NCBI GenBank assembly: GCA_041908445.1 | Contig: JAYRFK010000112.1 | Span: 15,384-79,383 of the forward strand | Direction of reading: 5' to 3' | Length of the DNA: 64,000 nt | Origin: JAEUJM01 sp041908445 | GTDB lineage: Bacteria; Actinomycetota; Acidimicrobiia; Acidimicrobiales; DATDAH01 | Shown here: piece after piece, positions 7,753-16,144 of the stretch | Position numbering within the stretch: the stretch's first letter is position 1 | How the letters are laid out: each line of letters opens with the position of its first letter | The notes under the pieces: model-generated | The model's input: the letters and a program-made list of their open reading frames with translations, nothing else | Told to the model about the DNA's origin: nothing | Database searches by the model: none | Translations under genes and position numbers: made by a program

Positions 7753-8778
7753 TCAGGGGGCGACGGGTGGGACCGGGGGGAGGGTGAAGCCGGGGTAGAG
7801 CGCCCACGCCGCCGGGTTGACCGAGCACACCGCGGCGAGCGCCTCGTCGGGGTCGGGCGGCTCGGCCCGCAGGCCGAGGGCCGCGGCCTTGGCGCCGCGG
7901 GCGGTGCTCGCCGCCACCTCGCGGGCGTCGGCGGCGTGGGCGGCGAGGCGCTCGGCCCGGGAGGGCTCGGTGATGGACGTGTCGCGCTCGTAGCCGTGCT
8001 CGCGCATCGTCCAGGCGTTGGAGCGCTCGATGCTGCGGATCCACGCCGGCGGGAGGCCGCGTGGCTCGGGCGCGGCGGCGCCCACGGGCCGGGCCGCCTC
8101 GGCGAACCAGGGGAACGGGGGGAGGTCGTCGCCCCCGCCGTGGGCGGCGTGATCGAGCACGGCCGGGTCCCAGTCGGTGCGGACGAACCCGAGCACCCGG
8201 CGCAGCGCCGCCTCGGGGTCGGCCACGAGGTCCTCGAGGCGGACCGTGCAGACCTCCCCGGCGAAGCGGCCCACGGCCTTCACCTGCTGGGCGCAGAAGA
8301 AGGCGTTGAGCCCGTGGCTGCTCGTGGCCCACGGCATGCGGGCCAGCGACGCCACCACGCCCCGGGGATCGCGGACGACGTGGACGAACCGGGCGTCGGG
8401 GAACTCGGCGGCGATGGTGTCGAGCTGCTGGGCGTGGGCGGGGGTCTTGTCGCCCCAGCGGCCCTTCCCCCGGGCCTCGGCGGCCGAGGCCATGACCGCG
8501 GCGACCACGTCACGCCGGGTCGGCGTGCCCGTGCCGTCGAGGCGGTCGAGGACCGCCGACCGGGCGACGCCGAGGAACGCGAAGGAGAACGAGGCCGAGT
8601 AGCGCTCGAACCAGGCCCGGCCGTCCGCCGCGAGCCGGTCACCCCGGGGGTCCAGGTAGAAGGAGGCCTCGTGGGTGAGGTGGAGGTCGGGGTGCGCGTT
8701 GAGCATGGCCCGGAGCAGCGACGTCCCCGAGCGCCCGCTGCCCACCACGAAGATGGGTGCTGCCCCGGCCGTTCGCAC
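7753..8778 (-). CDS. Sulfotransferase family protein
   Basis: The 341-residue product has the PAPS-dependent sulfotransferase fold. The 5'-phosphosulfate loop is FVVGSGRSGTSLLR (residues 10-23), and the 3'-phosphate-binding part is FVHVVRDPRGVVASL (around residues 130-145). Such enzymes transfer sulfate from PAPS to carbohydrate, lipid or small-molecule hydroxyls. The substrate is not evident, but it lies next to the lipid-synthase cluster on the opposite strand, so a role in tailoring a glycolipid is possible. The GTG at 8778 starts only nine residues before the first conserved strand; no clear ribosome-binding site precedes it. The C-terminal 70 residues (after RDTSITEP) are Ala-rich. Confidence 0.82.
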   Translation of the reverse strand: MRTAGAAPIFVVGSGRSGTSLLRAMLNAHPDLHLTHEASFYLDPRGDRLAADGRAWFERYSASFSFAFLGVARSAVLDRLDGTGTPTRRDVVAAVMASAAEARGKGRWGDKTPAHAQQLDTIAAEFPDARFVHVVRDPRGVVASLARMPWATSSHGLNAFFCAQQVKAVGRFAGEVCTVRLEDLVADPEAALRRVLGFVRTDWDPAVLDHAAHGGGDDLPPFPWFAEAARPVGAAAPEPRGLPPAWIRSIERSNAWTMREHGYERDTSITEPSRAERLAAHAADAREVAASTARGAKAAALGLRAEPPDPDEALAAVCSVNPAAWALYPGFTLPPVPPVAP

Positions 8779-9119
8779 GGAGGGGATGTGTAGCAGCCAC
8801 CGCCTGCCGCCGCATTCCGAGGCCTCCCAGCGTTTTGAGCGGGTTCGGCCCCCGACGGCTGCCCCCGCCGAGGGAGCGGTGGCGCCCGGGACTGGATCCG
8901 GGGCCCCGTCCGGCCGATGTGGAGCCGTGCGTCCGTCGTCGACCGAGCCCGCCTGGCTCCCGCCTCCGGCGGCCCCGTGTCAGACTGGTCGGGTCGAGCG
9001 GCGCCCGAAGCCGGGGCCGTCGTTCGGGCGGCGGCGGCAGGCGGATGCGGGTTGGCCGAGTGGTCTCGCAGGGCCGAGGGGTGAACACCGTTCACGAGGG
9101 ATAGCGTTGACCCCTCGTC
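8779..9119. other. Divergent intergenic region upstream of the lipid-synthase cluster
   Basis: No protein-coding frame is convincing here. The region must hold the promoters of the leftward sulfotransferase gene and the rightward megasynthase cluster. A perfect 15-bp dyad at 9081-9095 is the only clear regulatory-looking sequence. Confidence 0.55.
9081..9095. promoter_or_regulatory. Perfect dyad upstream of the first megasynthase gene
   Basis: GTGAAC-ACC-GTTCAC is a perfect 6-3-6 inverted repeat, 24 bases before the start of the megasynthase gene. Its position and symmetry suggest a dimeric repressor operator overlapping the promoter or leader. A related half (GTGAACACCG) also occurs at 29439-29448, upstream of the SARP-type regulator. 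The binding protein is unknown. Confidence 0.5.
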
Positions 9120-12100
9120 ATGGTGGTGGCGGAAGGTGCAGGGAGCGCAGTGGTGCGAAGTGATGACCGGGATCTGATCGTCGGTGTGACCGCGTTCGAG
9201 CGGCCCGACCCGCCCGTGGTCGTGGGCCTGGCCCGGGCCGGTGCTCTGGGGGTGCTCGACCTCGGCCGTGACCCGTCCGCCGCCCTCGCGGCCCAGGCCG
9301 AGGTCGCCCGCTGGACCGATGCCGCCTTCGGTGTGCGCGTGCCCGAGGGCGCCGCCCACGACCCCGTCGCCCTGCTGGGCGCGGTCGACACCGTCGTGTT
9401 GGCGGGACTGCCGGATGACCCCGCCGAGGCGGTCGCCGAGGTGGCCCGCTGGGCCGCCGGCGAGCGCCGCGTGCTCGTCGAGGTGCGCTCCCCCGAGGAG
9501 GCCGACGCCGCCGCCGCGGCCGGCGCCGGCGGGCTGATCGCCAAGGGCGCCGAGAGCGGGGGCCGCATCGGCGACCTCACCGCCTACGTGCTCCTGCAGG
9601 ACCTCGTCGCCCGCACCACCCTCCCCGTCTGGTCGCAGGGCGGGATCGGCCGTCACACCGCGGCCGCGGCCGTCGCCGGCGGCGCCGCCGGCGTGGTCCT
9701 CGACGCCCAGCTCGCACTCGTGCGCGAGTCCACCCTGCCCGGCGCGGTGAAGTCCGCCGTCGGCGCCATGGACGGCAGCGAGACCGTGGTGGTCGGCCGC
9801 CACCGCCTCTTCACCCGGCCCGACCTGCCCGTCAACGGCCTCGACCCCGACACCGACCCGGCCGAGGTGGTGGCCCACCTCGGTGCTGCCGACCTGCGCA
9901 CCCAGTACCTGCCCGTCGGCCAGGACGGCGCGGTCGCCGGCCCGCTGGCGCGCCGCTTCGGCACCGCCGGCGGCGTGGCCCAGGGCCTCCGCCAGGCCAT
10001 CGACGACCACCTCGCCGCGGCCACCTCCCGGCCCCCGCTGGCCGAGGGCAACGCCCTCGCCGACGCGCTCGGCACCCGGTACCCGATCGCCCAGGGCCCC
10101 ATGACCCGCGTGAGCGACCGCGCCGCCTTCGCCGCCTCGGTGGCCGAAGGCGGGGGCCTGCCCTTCCTCGCCCTCGCGCTGATGACCGGCGACGAGGTGC
10201 GCGCGCTGCTGGAGGAGACCGCGCCGCTGCTCGGCGACCGTCCCTGGGGCGTCGGCATCCTCGGCTTCGTGCCCCCCGAGGTGCGCGAGGCCCAGCTCGA
10301 GGTCGTCCACGAGGTCCGCCCGCCCGTCGCCCTCATCGCCGGCGGCCGCCCGTCGCAGGCGGCGCCCCTCGAGGCCGCCGGCATCAGCACCTTCCTGCAC
10401 GTGCCCTCGCCGGGCCTGCTCGACCTCTTCCTGAAGGAGGGGGCCCGCAAGTTCGTCTTCGAGGGGCGCGAGTGCGGCGGCCACGTCGGCCCTCGGTCGA
10501 GCTTCGCCCTCTGGGATGCCCAGATCGAGCACCTCCTCGACTTCGGCCACCTCGACGAGGTGTCGGTGCTCTTCGCCGGCGGTGTGCACGACGCCCGCTC
10601 GGCGGCCATGGTCGGCGCCCTCGCCGCGCCCTTGGCCGAGGCCGGCGCCGGCGTCGGCGTGCTCATGGGCACGAGCTACCTGTTCACCGAGGAGGCGGTG
10701 GCCGGTGGCGCCATCCTCCCCGGCTTCCAGCAGGCGGCGGTCGACTGCGAGCGCACCGTCCTGCTCGAGACCTCGCCCGGCCACGCCACCCGCTGCGTGG
10801 AGAGCGACTACGTACGGGCCTTCGAGGCCGAGAAGCGCCGACTGCTCGCCGAGGGCCACACCGTGCAGGAGGCGTGGGCCGAGCTCGAGCAGCTCAACCT
10901 CGGCCGCCTGCGCATCGCCACCAAGGGCGTCGTCCGCGGCGACGCCGGCCTCGTCGAGGTCGACGAGGAGGGCCAGCGCCGCGAGGGCATGTTCATGATC
11001 GGCCAGGCCGCCACCCTGCGCCACGAGGTCACCACCGTCGCCGCCCTCCACGACGAGGTCAGCGCGGGCAGCACCGCGTTGCTCGCCGGGCTCGGGGCCG
11101 CCCGTGGCACCGGGCCCGAGGCCGCCGCCGCCCGCCCCATCGACATCGCCATCATCGGCATGGCCGCCACGTTCGCCGGCGCCCCCGACACCGCCCGCTA
11201 CTGGTCGAACGTGGTCGCCGGCGTGGACGCCATCACCGAGGTCCCCGCGGACCGGTGGGACGCCGACCGCTACTACGACCCCGACGCCTTCCTGAACGAC
11301 GCCGGGCGCAAGACCCCGTCGCGCTGGGGCGGCTTCCTGCCCGAGGTGCCCTTCGACGCGCTGGCCTACGGCATCCCGCCGACGTCGCTGGCCTCGATCG
11401 AGCCGGGCCAGCTCCTGAGCCTGGAGATGGCGGCCCGGGCCCTCGCCGACGCCGGCTACGCCGACCGCGAGTTCGACCGGGCCCGCACCTCGGTGGTCTT
11501 CGGCGCCGAGGGTGGCACCGACCTGGCCACCGCCTACGGCTTCCGGGCTCTCTGGCAGACCTACGTGGGCGACCTGCCGCCCGTGCTCGACGACCACCTC
11601 CCCGCCTACACCGAGGACTCGTTCCCGGGGCTGCTCACCAACGTCATCGCCGGTCGCATCGCCAACCGGCTCGACCTCGGCGGCTCCAACTACACCGTCG
11701 ACGCCGCCTGCGCCTCCGCCCTCGCCGCCATCGACGTGGCCTGCAAGGAGCTGGTCGCGGGGACGAGCGACATGGTCCTCGCCGGCGGCGCCGACCTCCA
11801 CAACGGCGTCAACGACTTCCTGCTGTTCTCGAGCGTCCACGCCCTCTCCCCGTCCGGGCGCTGCCGCACGTTCGACGCCGACGCCGACGGCATCACCCTC
11901 GGCGAGGGCGTCGGCTGCCTCGTGCTGAAGCGCCTCGAGGACGCGGAGCGCGACGGCGACCGCATCTACGGCGTGCTGCGGGGCATGGCCGCCTCCAGCG
12001 ACGGCCGCCACCTCGGCCTCACCGCCCCCCGCAAGGAGGGCCAGCAGCTCGCCCTCGACCGGGCCTACGCCCAGGCGGGGATCGCCCCGAGCGAGGTCGG

Positions 12101-15100
12101 CCTCATCGAGGCCCACGGCACCGGCACCGCGGTCGGCGACCGCACCGAGCTGGCGACGCTCACCGAGTTCTTCGCCGAGTCGGGCCCCGAGCCGCAGGCC
12201 ACCAGCCTCGGCTCGGTCAAGAGCCAGATCGGCCACACCAAGTGCGCCGCCGGCGTGGCCGGCCTGATCAAGGCCACCGAGGCGGTCTACCGCGGCGTGC
12301 GCCCGCCGACGCTGAACCTCGAGCGGCCGACCGACTACTACGACCCGGCCACCAGCCCCTTCCGCTTCGACGACGCCGCTCGGCCCTGGGCCGACGACGT
12401 GCGGGTCGCCGGCGTGAGCGCCTTCGGCTTCGGCGGCACGAACTTCCACGCGGTGGTGTCGTCCTACGACGGCGCGCCGGTCCCCGCCCACGGACTCGAC
12501 GAGTGGCCCGCCGAGCTGTTCGTCTTCCGCGGCGCCGACCGGGGTGCGGCCCTCGCCGCCATCGACGCGGTAGCGGCCAAGGTGCCCGCCGAGCGCTCGC
12601 CCCGCCACGTGCTGCACCTGCGCGACCTGGCCGCCTTCGCCGCCGAGCGGGCCGCGGCGGCCGCCGGCGACCCGGTGCAGGTGGCGGTCGTGGCCGACGG
12701 CGTGGACGACCTCGTCGAGAAGCTCGAGGTGGCCCGCACCTTCACCCACGACAAGACCGGCGTCTTCGTGCCCGACGAGGCGGTGGCCGCCGAGGGCGGT
12801 GGGTCGCTCGCCTTCGTGTTCCCCGGCCAGGGGAGCCAGCGGCCGGGGATGCTGCGCGACCTCTTCGTGGCCTTCCCCCGCCTGCAGCGCCACCTGCGAC
12901 CCGCGTACGCCGACGTGATGTTCCCGCCGGCGGCCCACTCGAAGGACGAGGTGAAGGCCCAGAAGGAGGCCATCACCGACACCCGCGTCGCCCAGCCCAC
13001 CCTCGGCATCGCGGGCCTGGCCGTGGCCGACCTGCTCGCCACCCTCGGCGTGCGCCCCGACCTGGCCGGCGGCCACAGCTACGGCGAGCTCGTCGCCCTC
13101 GCCGCCGCCGGCGCCCTGGCCGAGGACGACCTCGTCCCCCTCTCGGAGACCCGGGCCCGGGCCATCCTCGACGCCGCCGGCGACGACCCCGGGGCCATGG
13201 CCGCGGTGGCCGCCACCGGCGACGAGGTGCGGGCCCAGCTGGCCGCGCTCGGCGACACCGGCGTGGTGCTGGCCAACGACAACGCCCCCGGCCAGGCCGT
13301 CATCTCCGGCCGGACCGCCGCCGTCGAGGCCGCCACCGCCGCCCTCGACGAGGCCGGACTGCGCTCCAAGCGCCTCCCCGTGGCCTGCGCCTTCCACAGC
13401 CCGGTCGTGGCCGAGGCCCGCGTCGCCCTGGGCGAGGCCGTCGCCGGCGCCACCGTCGCGGCGCCCGCCTTCCCGGTGTTCGCCAACACCACCGCCGCGC
13501 CCTACCCCGACGACCCCGCCGCCGTCCGCGACCTCGTCGCCAACCAGGTCGCGCTGCCGGTGCGCTGGGTCGACCAGGTCGAGGCCATGTACGCCGCCGG
13601 CGCCCGGGTGTTCGTGGAGTCCGGCCCCGGCCGGGTGCTCACCCAGTTGGTGGGCAAGATCCTGGGCGACCGCCCCCACGTGGCCGTGGCGGTCGACGCC
13701 TCGGGCGACGACGGGGTGCGGCGCCTGCTGCTGGCCCTCGCCCAGCTCGCCGTGAACGGCGTCGACGTCGACCTCGCGCCGCTGTTCGACGGCCGCGACG
13801 CCGACGCCGCCCGCCTGGCCGCCGCCGCCCGCCCCGCCGGGTGGACGATCAGCGGCCACCTGGTCCGCGGCGCCGACGGCTCGGTCGTGCCGAACAGCCT
13901 CCAGCCGGTCGACACCGTCCCGCCGGTCGTGCTCGCCACCGGCGGGGCCGTGGGCGGCGGCGCCGAGCGCGACACCGCGGTGCTCGAGTACCTGCGCGGC
14001 GCCCGCGAGCTCATGGCCGCCGAGCGCGAGGTCATGCTCCGCTACCTGGGCGGCCCGGTGGAGGCGGCGACGCCGCTGACCTCGCCCGTGGTCGCTCCGG
14101 TCACGCCGCTGGCCACCGCCGCCGCTGCGGCCGGCGCCATCGAGGTGGGCGGCACCGAGGCCGGCGCCGCCGTCGAGCGGCCCGCCCTCACCCCCGACCA
14201 GGTGATGGCGGCCGTGCTGGCCATCGTGAGCGAGCGCACCGGCTACCCGCTGGACATGCTCGACCCCGACCTCGACCTCGAGGCCGATCTCTCGATCGAC
14301 TCCATCAAGCGCATCGAGATCGTGGGCGAGCTGGCCGACCGGGTGGGCCTGCCCGGGGCCGACGAGGGCTCCATCGACGAGTCCGTGGTCGAGGAGCTGG
14401 CCCAGCTCAAGACCCTGCGCGGCATCGTGGACTGGATCGCCGAGCTGGGCGAGCGCGACGACGAGGTGGCGGCGGCCGCGACGGCCACGGACACACCCCC
14501 GTTGCGGTCCGAGGCCGCCGGCGAGGAGGGCGGCGACCCTCTGCCCGAGGTGCCCGCCACCACCTTGCGCTACGTGGTCGAGGTGACGGAGGTCGACCTG
14601 CCGGTCGAGCCGCCGGCGCCCGCTGGCGCCCCGTTCGCCGGACGGACCTATGCGGTGGTCGACGACGGCAACGGCGTCGCCCTGCACCTGGTCACCCTCC
14701 TCGAGGCGCGGGGTGCCACCGTCGCGGTCGTGCCGCCCGGGGGCCCGCTCCCGAGCGGCGACACCGACCCGCTCGCCCTGGACGGGCTGGTGCACCTCGG
14801 TCTGCTGGGCCCGGGCGGGGACCCCTCGCTCTCGGCGATGTTCCGCCAGGTCCAGGCCGCGCTGGCCGCCGGCCTCGGCTCGTTCCTGGTGGGCACCGGT
14901 CTGGGCGGGGCCTTCGGTGCCCCCGTCCCGGGCGCCGCGCCCGATCCCGATCGCGACCTGCTCCCCGCCGGCAGCGGCGCCGCGGGCCTGGCCCGCGCGG
15001 TCGCCCGGGAGTACCCCGACTGCCGGGTGCGGGCCGTCGACCTCGACCCCAAGGACGACCCCCGCCGCCTCGCCGAGCACCTGCTCACCGAGCTGTGCGC

Positions 15101-16067
15101 CGCCGACGACCTCCTCGAGGCGGGCCGCACCAACGGGACCCGCCTCACCCTTCGGGTGGTCCCCGCCGAGCTCGACGCCGAGGCGCTGGCCGCGGCCGAG
15201 GCGGCCGGGCCCCTCGTCGGCCCCGACTCGGTCGTGCTGCTCACCGGTGGCGCCCGGGGCATCACCGCCCGCTTGGCCCTGGCCCTGGCCCGCGAGGGGT
15301 GCGGCCACGTGCACCTGGTCGGCCGCTCCGCGCTGCCCGCCGACGACGAGGACCCGGCCACCGCCGGCGCCGCCGATGCCGTCGCCCTCCGCCAGGCCCT
15401 CATCGCCCAGGGCCTGAAGGACCCGGCCGCCATCGAGGCCGCCACCGCCCGGCTCCTGGCCGAGCGCGAGGTCCGGGCCACCATGGCCGCGCTGGCCGAG
15501 GCCGGCGCCGACGCCACCTACCACCAGGCCGACGTCCGTGACGACGCCGCGCTGGCCGCCGTCGTCGCCGCGGTGCGCGAGCGCCACGGCCGCCTCGACG
15601 GCGTCGTCCACGGCGCCGGCGTGCTCGAGGACAAGTTCCTTCGCGACAAGCAGGTCGAGTCCTTCGAGCGGGTGTTCGGCACCAAGGTCGACGGCGCCCG
15701 CACCCTCGCCCGGGTCCTCGCCGGTGAGGACGGCCCCGCCGCGGGCTTCGTCGTGCTCTTCGGCTCCATCGCCGGGGTTTTCGGCAACCGGGGCCAGGTC
15801 GACTACGCCGCCGCCAACGACGCCCTCGACACCCTCGCCCGCGGCGCCGGCGACCGCTTCGGCGGCCGGGTGGTGAGCGTGGACTGGGGGCCGTGGGCGG
15901 GCACCGGCATGGTGTCGCCCGAGCTCGAGCGGGAGTACGCCCGGCGGGGCATCGGCCTCATCGACCCCGACGACGGCGTGGCCGCCCTGCTGCGCGAGCT
16001 GCGGTCGGGGGCGGCCGACGCCCAGGTCGTGCTCATGCGGGCCCGCCCCGACGACCTCCGTGCCTGA
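9120..16067 (+). CDS. Multidomain lipid/polyketide synthase: tandem flavin reductase-KS-AT-ACP-KR
   Basis: This 2315-residue megasynthase combines the functions of PfaA and PfaD of polyunsaturated-fatty-acid synthases. Residues 1-270 are a nitronate-monooxygenase-like half (ESGGRIGDLTAYVLL, WSQGGIGRHTAAA). Residues 315-660 are a second, fuller copy (RYPIAQGPMTR, ECGGHVGP), the likely FMN-dependent enoyl reductase. Residues 673-1117 are a ketosynthase with Cys864, His999 and His1039. The acyltransferase begins at FVFPGQGSQ (about 1231) and has Ser1320 in GHSYGEL. A single ACP has Ser1728 in DLSIDSIKR, the PUFA-type variant of the phosphopantetheine site. The C-terminal ketoreductase (from about 2035, LLTGGARGI) has Tyr2229 in VDYAAAN. 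No dehydratase is present; that activity is in the next gene. The protein is predicted to build an acyl chain iteratively. The start is the first ATG after the 9081 dyad. Confidence 0.9.
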   Translation: MVVAEGAGSAVVRSDDRDLIVGVTAFERPDPPVVVGLARAGALGVLDLGRDPSAALAAQAEVARWTDAAFGVRVPEGAAHDPVALLGAVDTVVLAGLPDDPAEAVAEVARWAAGERRVLVEVRSPEEADAAAAAGAGGLIAKGAESGGRIGDLTAYVLLQDLVARTTLPVWSQGGIGRHTAAAAVAGGAAGVVLDAQLALVRESTLPGAVKSAVGAMDGSETVVVGRHRLFTRPDLPVNGLDPDTDPAEVVAHLGAADLRTQYLPVGQDGAVAGPLARRFGTAGGVAQGLRQAIDDHLAAATSRPPLAEGNALADALGTRYPIAQGPMTRVSDRAAFAASVAEGGGLPFLALALMTGDEVRALLEETAPLLGDRPWGVGILGFVPPEVREAQLEVVHEVRPPVALIAGGRPSQAAPLEAAGISTFLHVPSPGLLDLFLKEGARKFVFEGRECGGHVGPRSSFALWDAQIEHLLDFGHLDEVSVLFAGGVHDARSAAMVGALAAPLAEAGAGVGVLMGTSYLFTEEAVAGGAILPGFQQAAVDCERTVLLETSPGHATRCVESDYVRAFEAEKRRLLAEGHTVQEAWAELEQLNLGRLRIATKGVVRGDAGLVEVDEEGQRREGMFMIGQAATLRHEVTTVAALHDEVSAGSTALLAGLGAARGTGPEAAAARPIDIAIIGMAATFAGAPDTARYWSNVVAGVDAITEVPADRWDADRYYDPDAFLNDAGRKTPSRWGGFLPEVPFDALAYGIPPTSLASIEPGQLLSLEMAARALADAGYADREFDRARTSVVFGAEGGTDLATAYGFRALWQTYVGDLPPVLDDHLPAYTEDSFPGLLTNVIAGRIANRLDLGGSNYTVDAACASALAAIDVACKELVAGTSDMVLAGGADLHNGVNDFLLFSSVHALSPSGRCRTFDADADGITLGEGVGCLVLKRLEDAERDGDRIYGVLRGMAASSDGRHLGLTAPRKEGQQLALDRAYAQAGIAPSEVGLIEAHGTGTAVGDRTELATLTEFFAESGPEPQATSLGSVKSQIGHTKCAAGVAGLIKATEAVYRGVRPPTLNLERPTDYYDPATSPFRFDDAARPWADDVRVAGVSAFGFGGTNFHAVVSSYDGAPVPAHGLDEWPAELFVFRGADRGAALAAIDAVAAKVPAERSPRHVLHLRDLAAFAAERAAAAAGDPVQVAVVADGVDDLVEKLEVARTFTHDKTGVFVPDEAVAAEGGGSLAFVFPGQGSQRPGMLRDLFVAFPRLQRHLRPAYADVMFPPAAHSKDEVKAQKEAITDTRVAQPTLGIAGLAVADLLATLGVRPDLAGGHSYGELVALAAAGALAEDDLVPLSETRARAILDAAGDDPGAMAAVAATGDEVRAQLAALGDTGVVLANDNAPGQAVISGRTAAVEAATAALDEAGLRSKRLPVACAFHSPVVAEARVALGEAVAGATVAAPAFPVFANTTAAPYPDDPAAVRDLVANQVALPVRWVDQVEAMYAAGARVFVESGPGRVLTQLVGKILGDRPHVAVAVDASGDDGVRRLLLALAQLAVNGVDVDLAPLFDGRDADAARLAAAARPAGWTISGHLVRGADGSVVPNSLQPVDTVPPVVLATGGAVGGGAERDTAVLEYLRGARELMAAEREVMLRYLGGPVEAATPLTSPVVAPVTPLATAAAAAGAIEVGGTEAGAAVERPALTPDQVMAAVLAIVSERTGYPLDMLDPDLDLEADLSIDSIKRIEIVGELADRVGLPGADEGSIDESVVEELAQLKTLRGIVDWIAELGERDDEVAAAATATDTPPLRSEAAGEEGGDPLPEVPATTLRYVVEVTEVDLPVEPPAPAGAPFAGRTYAVVDDGNGVALHLVTLLEARGATVAVVPPGGPLPSGDTDPLALDGLVHLGLLGPGGDPSLSAMFRQVQAALAAGLGSFLVGTGLGGAFGAPVPGAAPDPDRDLLPAGSGAAGLARAVAREYPDCRVRAVDLDPKDDPRRLAEHLLTELCAADDLLEAGRTNGTRLTLRVVPAELDAEALAAAEAAGPLVGPDSVVLLTGGARGITARLALALAREGCGHVHLVGRSALPADDEDPATAGAADAVALRQALIAQGLKDPAAIEAATARLLAEREVRATMAALAEAGADATYHQADVRDDAALAAVVAAVRERHGRLDGVVHGAGVLEDKFLRDKQVESFERVFGTKVDGARTLARVLAGEDGPAAGFVVLFGSIAGVFGNRGQVDYAAANDALDTLARGAGDRFGGRVVSVDWGPWAGTGMVSPELEREYARRGIGLIDPDDGVAALLRELRSGAADAQVVLMRARPDDLRA

Positions 16068-16077
16068 CCAGACCGCT

Positions 16078-16130
16078 CCGTTCTGGCTCCCGATTTCGGT
16101 GCCAGGGCACCGAAATCGGGAGCCAGTTCG
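16078..16130. repeat. 53-bp palindromic element, copy 1 (between the two synthase genes)
   Basis: The core 16083-16126 has two perfect 21-bp arms (CTGGCTCCCGATTTCGGTGCC at the left) around a two-base centre, AG. It lies between the stop of the first synthase and the start of the second. The 53-bp unit is repeated at 17622-17674 with a single difference (T16084 versus C17628). As RNA it forms a very stable hairpin. Confidence 0.9.
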
Positions 16131-16144
16131 AGCTGGTGCAGCCC

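Noticed and set aside
8280..15611. A 2443-residue open frame on the minus strand opposite the first synthase
   Set aside because: It is Gly/Val/Arg/His-rich without any domain, and the + strand has a fully recognisable megasynthase. Long antisense frames are expected in DNA with this GC bias.
15893..16144. Upstream extension of the second synthase frame
   Set aside because: The extension overlaps the end of the first synthase and is Arg/Gly/Pro-rich, unlike any KS leader; the protein is taken to start near 16145.
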